Positions 4,611 to 7,728 of a stretch of 7,728 nucleotides of DNA are shown piece after piece (positions within the stretch are counted from its first letter, which is position 1; each line of letters starts with the position of its first letter). The notes under the pieces are model-generated. The model searched no databases. It saw nothing but the letters and a program-made list of their open reading frames with translations, and was not told the DNA's origin. Origin of the DNA: an uncultured Collinsella sp. (GTDB taxonomy: Bacteria; Actinomycetota; Coriobacteriia; Coriobacteriales; Coriobacteriaceae); the NCBI GenBank assembly GCA_902478825.1, contig CABSMK010000081.1, positions 1 through 7,728 on the forward strand, written 5' to 3'. A program made the position numbers and the translations under genes.

Positions 4611-6424
4611 GCGTAGGTGAAGGTTGTGACGTCGAACATGCCCTCGGGGCGGATACGGAGCGTCGGGATGACCGGCAGGGGCAGGAAGATGATGCCCATG
4701 ATGGGGTCGAGCGGCGGCTCAATACCCATGGCGCGCGCCTTGACCATAAAGTCGTCGTGCTGCGCGGCAACGTCCTCGGCCGCGCCTTCGCTCATAAGGC
4801 CACCGAGCGCCAGCGGAATGCGCACCACGACCTCTCCGTTGCGCACCAGCACGTGACCACCTTGGCCCACGGCCTCAACGGCGGCCATCATATCGGCGGC
4901 GTTGTCGCCCACCACGCACACGTTGTGCGAGTCGTGGCCGATCGTGGAGGCAATGGCACCACCGGTAATGGTGAAACCGCGCACCCAGCCGCGACCGATA
5001 TGCTTGCCGACCAGACCCAGGCCAGCGGGGCCATCGCCGTCGACGCCCTCGGCCTGCAGCGACACGCCGCGGCCATGGCGCTCAATCAGCATAATGCGAC
5101 GCAAGTCCTCGTCAGTCTCGGGACGGACCATGCCCGTGATAGCCATGCCCGGGATCACATCAATAACCGCCTCACCCGGCTTAAAGGCATAGTCAAACAC
5201 GTCGAGCGAAAGCTTCGGCAGCTTAACAGAGGCGCGCAGCTCATCGGCAAGGGCCGCAACCTCGGCCCTCTCGGGTGCAATCTCGCCCACAAAGGTGCCG
5301 TCCTGCGCCACCAGGGCACCGGCGGCATAAACACGATGCGGAGCCTTGGCAAACGTCAGGTCATCGAGCAACAGCAGGTCGGCACGCTTGCCCGGGGCGA
5401 TGGCGCCACGCAGCTCGTGCGGGTCGCGGCAGCCGTGATCCAGGCCAAACGCCTCGGCCGTGGAGAGGGACGCCATAGAGATAGCGACCACGGGGTCGAT
5501 ACCGGCCTCAATCGCCACGTGGCAGGCATTGTCGATCATGCCGGTCGCAAGCGCATCGGAAGGGGCGCGGTCGTCGGTCGCAAAGCAGCAGCGGCGCGCG
5601 CGGGCAGGATTCTCCAGCAGCATCGGGGACAAATTGGCCAGGTCATGGCTGCACGTGCCTTCGCGCAGCATCACGTACATGCCGCGAGACAGCTTGTCGA
5701 GCGCCTCCTCGGGAATCGTCGACTCGTGGTCGGCGATAATACCCGCCGCGGCATAGGCGTTGAGGTCCTTGCCGGCAACGAGCGGCGCGTGGCCGTCAAC
5801 CTGCTTGGACGGCGTCTGGTTGGCAGCATCGATGCGAGCACAGGTCTCGGGGTCGGCCATAAAGACGCCCGGCAGGTTCATCATTTCGCCCAGACCAAAG
5901 ACATCGCCTGGATGCTCGGCAAAAAACGCCTGCATATCGGCAGCCGAAATAACGGCACCGGCCTGCTCGTCGGGCAGCGCGGGTACGCACGAGGGCATCA
6001 TGTACTTGATGGAGATGGGTGCGCGGCGGCCGTCCTCAATCATAAAGCGCAAGCCGTCGAGACCGGCAACATTGGCAATCTCGTGGCTGTCGGCAATGGC
6101 GGTGGTAGTACCGCGCGTCGCGGCCATGCGAGCATACTCGGCGGGACGGATGTTCGAGGACTCGATATGCAAATGCCCGTCAATAAAACCGGGAGCGAGA
6201 TAGCGACCCTGGCAGTCGATGACCTCAGTTGCCTCGTAGGTGCCAGCGGCATCGTCGCGACCATCGTAGAGCACGCCGACGATCACACCGTCCTTGACGG
6301 CAACGCTACCGGGCGCCACACGCTGGCCATACACGTCGACAATCTGCGCATTGGTAAACAGCGTGTCGACGGGCACGCGCCCCTCGGCAGCATCGATCAC
6401 AGACCTCATGACCTCAACGGACAT
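4604..6424 (-). CDS. ade: Adenine deaminase
   Basis: The enzyme hydrolyses adenine to hypoxanthine and ammonia in purine salvage and is a metal-dependent cytoplasmic amidohydrolase. The 606 residues are slightly longer than the usual 570-590. The metal-binding sequence is GFIDGHLHIESS (His84 and His86), followed by GLGEMMN (Glu180), DGHAP (His212), DHESTIPEEAL (His233) and FATDD (Asp284/285). APGKRADLLLLDD (344-356) closes the barrel. The adenine-deaminase C-terminal domain includes GMAITGMVRPE, TIGHDSHNVCVVG (494-506) and GGLMSE. The frame stays open upstream to 7111, but homology starts at this ATG (6424-6422), which has AAAGGAG five bases before it. The final Asp codon and TAG stop lie in repeat cluster B. 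A candidate promoter and a leader hairpin lie upstream. No purine transporter is in the window. Confidence 0.95.
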   Translation of the reverse strand: MSVEVMRSVIDAAEGRVPVDTLFTNAQIVDVYGQRVAPGSVAVKDGVIVGVLYDGRDDAAGTYEATEVIDCQGRYLAPGFIDGHLHIESSNIRPAEYARMAATRGTTTAIADSHEIANVAGLDGLRFMIEDGRRAPISIKYMMPSCVPALPDEQAGAVISAADMQAFFAEHPGDVFGLGEMMNLPGVFMADPETCARIDAANQTPSKQVDGHAPLVAGKDLNAYAAAGIIADHESTIPEEALDKLSRGMYVMLREGTCSHDLANLSPMLLENPARARRCCFATDDRAPSDALATGMIDNACHVAIEAGIDPVVAISMASLSTAEAFGLDHGCRDPHELRGAIAPGKRADLLLLDDLTFAKAPHRVYAAGALVAQDGTFVGEIAPERAEVAALADELRASVKLPKLSLDVFDYAFKPGEAVIDVIPGMAITGMVRPETDEDLRRIMLIERHGRGVSLQAEGVDGDGPAGLGLVGKHIGRGWVRGFTITGGAIASTIGHDSHNVCVVGDNAADMMAAVEAVGQGGHVLVRNGEVVVRIPLALGGLMSEGAAEDVAAQHDDFMVKARAMGIEPPLDPIMGIIFLPLPVIPTLRIRPEGMFDVTTFTYAD

Positions 6425-6450
6425 ACATACTCCTTTAACCGTAGAAAACA

Positions 6451-6480
6451 GCTGCGGAGCGGACAGGCCTTCACCGCAGC
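6451..6480 (-). promoter_or_regulatory. Leader hairpin upstream of adenine deaminase
   Basis: GCTGCGG (6451-6457) and CCGCAGC (6474-6480) form a perfect 7-bp stem with a 16-base loop. On the minus strand it is followed by TGTTTTC, then about 20 bases to the start codon. A short stem with a weak U-run could be an attenuator, but the loop is long and it could be incidental. It is too small to be a purine riboswitch. Confidence 0.35.
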
Positions 6481-6492
6481 AAGCCAATAACA

Positions 6493-6522
6493 ATTGTATG
6501 CCCAAAAGAAGGCCGCCGATAA
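6493..6522 (-). promoter_or_regulatory. Candidate promoter for adenine deaminase
   Basis: On the minus strand TACAAT (6498-6493) is a good -10 box. TTATCG (6522-6517), 18 bp before it, is a weak -35. The leader would be about 60 bases and would contain the hairpin at 6451-6480. The -10 is better supported than the -35. Confidence 0.4.
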
Positions 6523-6553
6523 CACCCCTTCCGCTTAACGGTAAGCGCCCAAA

Positions 6554-6613
6554 AGTAGTCGTTGGGGACGTTCTTAAACGACTAGTCATTAAAGAACGTC
6601 CCCAATGACTACT
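6554..6613. repeat. Palindromic intergenic repeat C (REPIN-like, near-perfect hairpin)
   Basis: The left arm (6554-6575) and right arm (6592-6613) are 22-bp inverted repeats with one mismatch, each holding one unit of TAGTCAYYGGGGACG-TTCTT. The 16-base loop carries the palindrome GACTAGTC (6580-6587) and the first bases of a second unit at the 27-bp phase, cut off where the inverted arm begins. Positions 6563-6588 are identical to cluster A 3502-3527 over 26 bp. It lies between the adenine deaminase promoter region and the IS110-family element. Confidence 0.9.
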
Positions 6614-6778
6614 TGCGACCAAGGCAACGCCGATGTCTTGGCAACGACAGACACTATGACCCAATCCGAGGGCACCAAAAAGATAGGAGCCCCCGCTCGT
6701 GACCGCGGGTCGGGGCTGCGACAATGATGTTGAAGTGCCATAGGCGCAGCCGCGCCGCAACGAGGTTGGGAGGCTCCC
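6614..6778 (+). ncRNA. Candidate IS110 left end with bridge-RNA-like structured region
   Basis: No protein is encoded in these 165 bp in front of the transposase. It contains paired segments: CCAAG (6619-6623) with CTTGG (6637-6641), and a stem AGCCC (6688-6692) with GGGCT (6713-6717) that encloses CCGC (6693-6696) with GCGG (6705-6708). GGCAACG is directly repeated at 6623-6629 and 6640-6646. IS110-group elements such as IS621 encode a bridge RNA in the non-coding stretch upstream of the recombinase, and the place and length fit. The exact element boundary and RNA ends are not visible, and the guide loops could not be matched to a target. Confidence 0.4.
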
Positions 6779-7728
6779 ATGCCAAAGTATTCTACCGCGT
6801 TCGGGATGGACGTCCACCTGAGGTCGACCACCGTCTGCGCCCTCGACGCGGACACCGGCGAGGCCGTGACGAGGAGGTTCCCCGGCAACCCCTGGGGCGA
6901 GATCGCCGGGTGGATGGATGGGTTCCCCGGGCCGTCGCTCGCGGCCTACGAGAGCGGCTACCTCGGCTTCGCCCCGCAAAGGGAGCTCGCCGGGCTCGGC
7001 GTCGAGTGCGTCGTCGCCGCGGTCTCGAAGATCCCCAGGTCGGCCGCCGACTCGGCCTCCAAGAACGACAGGAACGACGCCGCCAGGATGGCCAAGGCGA
7101 TACTCGCCCACGACATCTCCCCCGTATGGATCCCCTCCCCCGAGGTCGAAGGCATCAGGGACCTCGCCGGCGCCTACGACGGGGCGACCGCGCGCCTGGC
7201 GACCGCCAAGCAGCGGCTGCTCGCCTTCCTCGCAAAGCGGGGGTTCGTCTACGGCGGCACCACGCCCGCCGGCAACCCGAGGAAGTACTGGGCCTACGAC
7301 TTCCTGAGGTGGCTCGACAAGGTCAGGCCGGAGGACGATGGCGGGGTTCGGACGCTCGCCGCCCTGAGGAACGAGGTCGAGGCCGCGGCGGAGGCCCGGG
7401 CGGACCTGCTCTCCGAGTACAGGGCCGCCGTGGATGCCAGCCCGATCGCCGCGGAGGTGGCCGCCCTCCAGTCGATCAAGGGCTGCGCCTTCGCGCTGGC
7501 CGCAGCCTTCTCGGCCGAGGTCGGCGACTTCACGAGGTTCCGTTCCGGAAGGCAGGTCACGGCCTATTTCGGCCTCGCGCCGAGTCAGAGGTCGAGTGGC
7601 GACTCCGTGCGGCTCGGAGGCATCAGCGGCGCGGGCAACGCGCTCGTGAGGAAGCTGGCCGTTGAGGGTTCATGGTGCTACGCCGCGGCACGGCACCAGC
7701 CGAAGCTCATGCCGAGGGACACGGGCGT
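6779..7728 (+). CDS. IS110-family DEDD transposase (3' end outside window)
   Basis: The frame runs uninterrupted for 316 codons to the window edge. The RuvC-like N-terminal domain (DEDD_Tnp_IS110) shows GMDVH (Asp11), YESGYLG (Glu58) and KNDRNDAARMA (Asp97 and Asp100), giving the D-E-D-D set. A helical segment (about 125-220) links it to the Transposase_20 domain, with the IKGCAFALAAAF helix, YFGLAPSQRSSGDSVRLGGI and GAGNALVRK. The serine in RSSG (272/273) fits the proposed nucleophile of this family. The ATG at 6779 has GGGAGG (6768-6773) five bases upstream. The usual length is about 350-420 residues, so only the C-terminal end should be missing. No frameshift or stop is seen. It should catalyse RNA-guided recombination of its own element. 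Confidence 0.93.
   Translation, partial: MPKYSTAFGMDVHLRSTTVCALDADTGEAVTRRFPGNPWGEIAGWMDGFPGPSLAAYESGYLGFAPQRELAGLGVECVVAAVSKIPRSAADSASKNDRNDAARMAKAILAHDISPVWIPSPEVEGIRDLAGAYDGATARLATAKQRLLAFLAKRGFVYGGTTPAGNPRKYWAYDFLRWLDKVRPEDDGGVRTLAALRNEVEAAAEARADLLSEYRAAVDASPIAAEVAALQSIKGCAFALAAAFSAEVGDFTRFRSGRQVTAYFGLAPSQRSSGDSVRLGGISGAGNALVRKLAVEGSWCYAAARHQPKLMPRDTG

Larger units (their letters stand above)
6614..7728 (+). mobile_element. IS110-family insertion sequence, partial (right end outside window)
   Basis: The element comprises the transposase gene starting at 6779 and, by inference, the structured non-coding stretch before it. IS110-family elements usually lack terminal inverted repeats and target duplications, so the left boundary cannot be read off; 6614 is simply the first base after repeat C. 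Several members of this family insert at palindromic REP sequences, which fits this position. Whether it is intact or active cannot be judged without the right end. Confidence 0.6.

Noticed and set aside
6425..6486. Purine riboswitch in the adenine deaminase leader
   Set aside because: The leader is too short, and no three-way junction with the conserved loop sequences is visible.
4757..6490. 577-codon open frame on the plus strand
   Set aside because: It lies exactly antisense to adenine deaminase, which has full motif support. The translation is rich in His, Gly, Arg and Ala with no recognisable domain, as expected from the complement of a high-GC gene.
6425..7111. 229-codon in-frame extension upstream of adenine deaminase
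   Set aside because: It runs through repeat C, the candidate promoter and the IS110 transposase in antisense. Homology and a good ribosome site both start at 6424.

Overview
The window is high-GC bacterial DNA with actinobacterial-style codon use. The gene set and the intergenic repeats best fit a gut Coriobacteriia genome (Collinsella-like). That placement is inference; no rRNA or other diagnostic marker is present.

Layout. (1) 3-374 (+): C-terminal piece of a tyrosine recombinase, the edge of an integrated element. (2) 375-772: about 400 bp non-coding, with several inverted and direct repeats and, at its right end, a promoter-like -10 box inside a palindrome. (3) 773-2556 (+): a small ACT-domain protein (UPF0237 type) followed by citrate synthase, probably co-transcribed and closed by a strong intrinsic terminator at 2580-2618. 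(4) 2644-3486 (+) and 3605-4399 (-): two convergent Cof-type HAD phosphatases, unlike each other in sequence outside the catalytic motifs. (5) 4604-6424 (-): adenine deaminase, complete. (6) 6779-7728 (+): an IS110-family DEDD transposase running off the window, preceded by a structured non-coding stretch of about 165 bp that may be the left end of the insertion sequence and its bridge-RNA region.

The most distinctive signal is a family of short palindromic intergenic repeats with the consensus unit TAGTCAYYGGGGACG-TTCTT. Eight recognisable units occur in three clusters (A 3484-3603, B 4560-4610, C 6554-6613). Clusters A and B each carry two tandem units with an exact 27-bp period. A and C also carry units in opposite orientation, which gives hairpin (REPIN-like) architecture. 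A and B lie in inverted orientation on either side of one HAD gene. The repeat begins at the stop codons of two genes, and cluster C lies immediately before the IS110 element.

A second notable structure is a long hairpin in the leader of the minus-strand HAD gene. Its 3' arm holds the ribosome binding site and is followed directly by a U-rich run.

Metabolically the genes are housekeeping: citrate synthesis, phosphate-ester hydrolysis by HAD enzymes, and purine salvage. Mobile DNA bounds the segment on both sides. No phage-defence cluster or obviously new multi-gene system is visible; the novelty lies in the repeats and leader structures.
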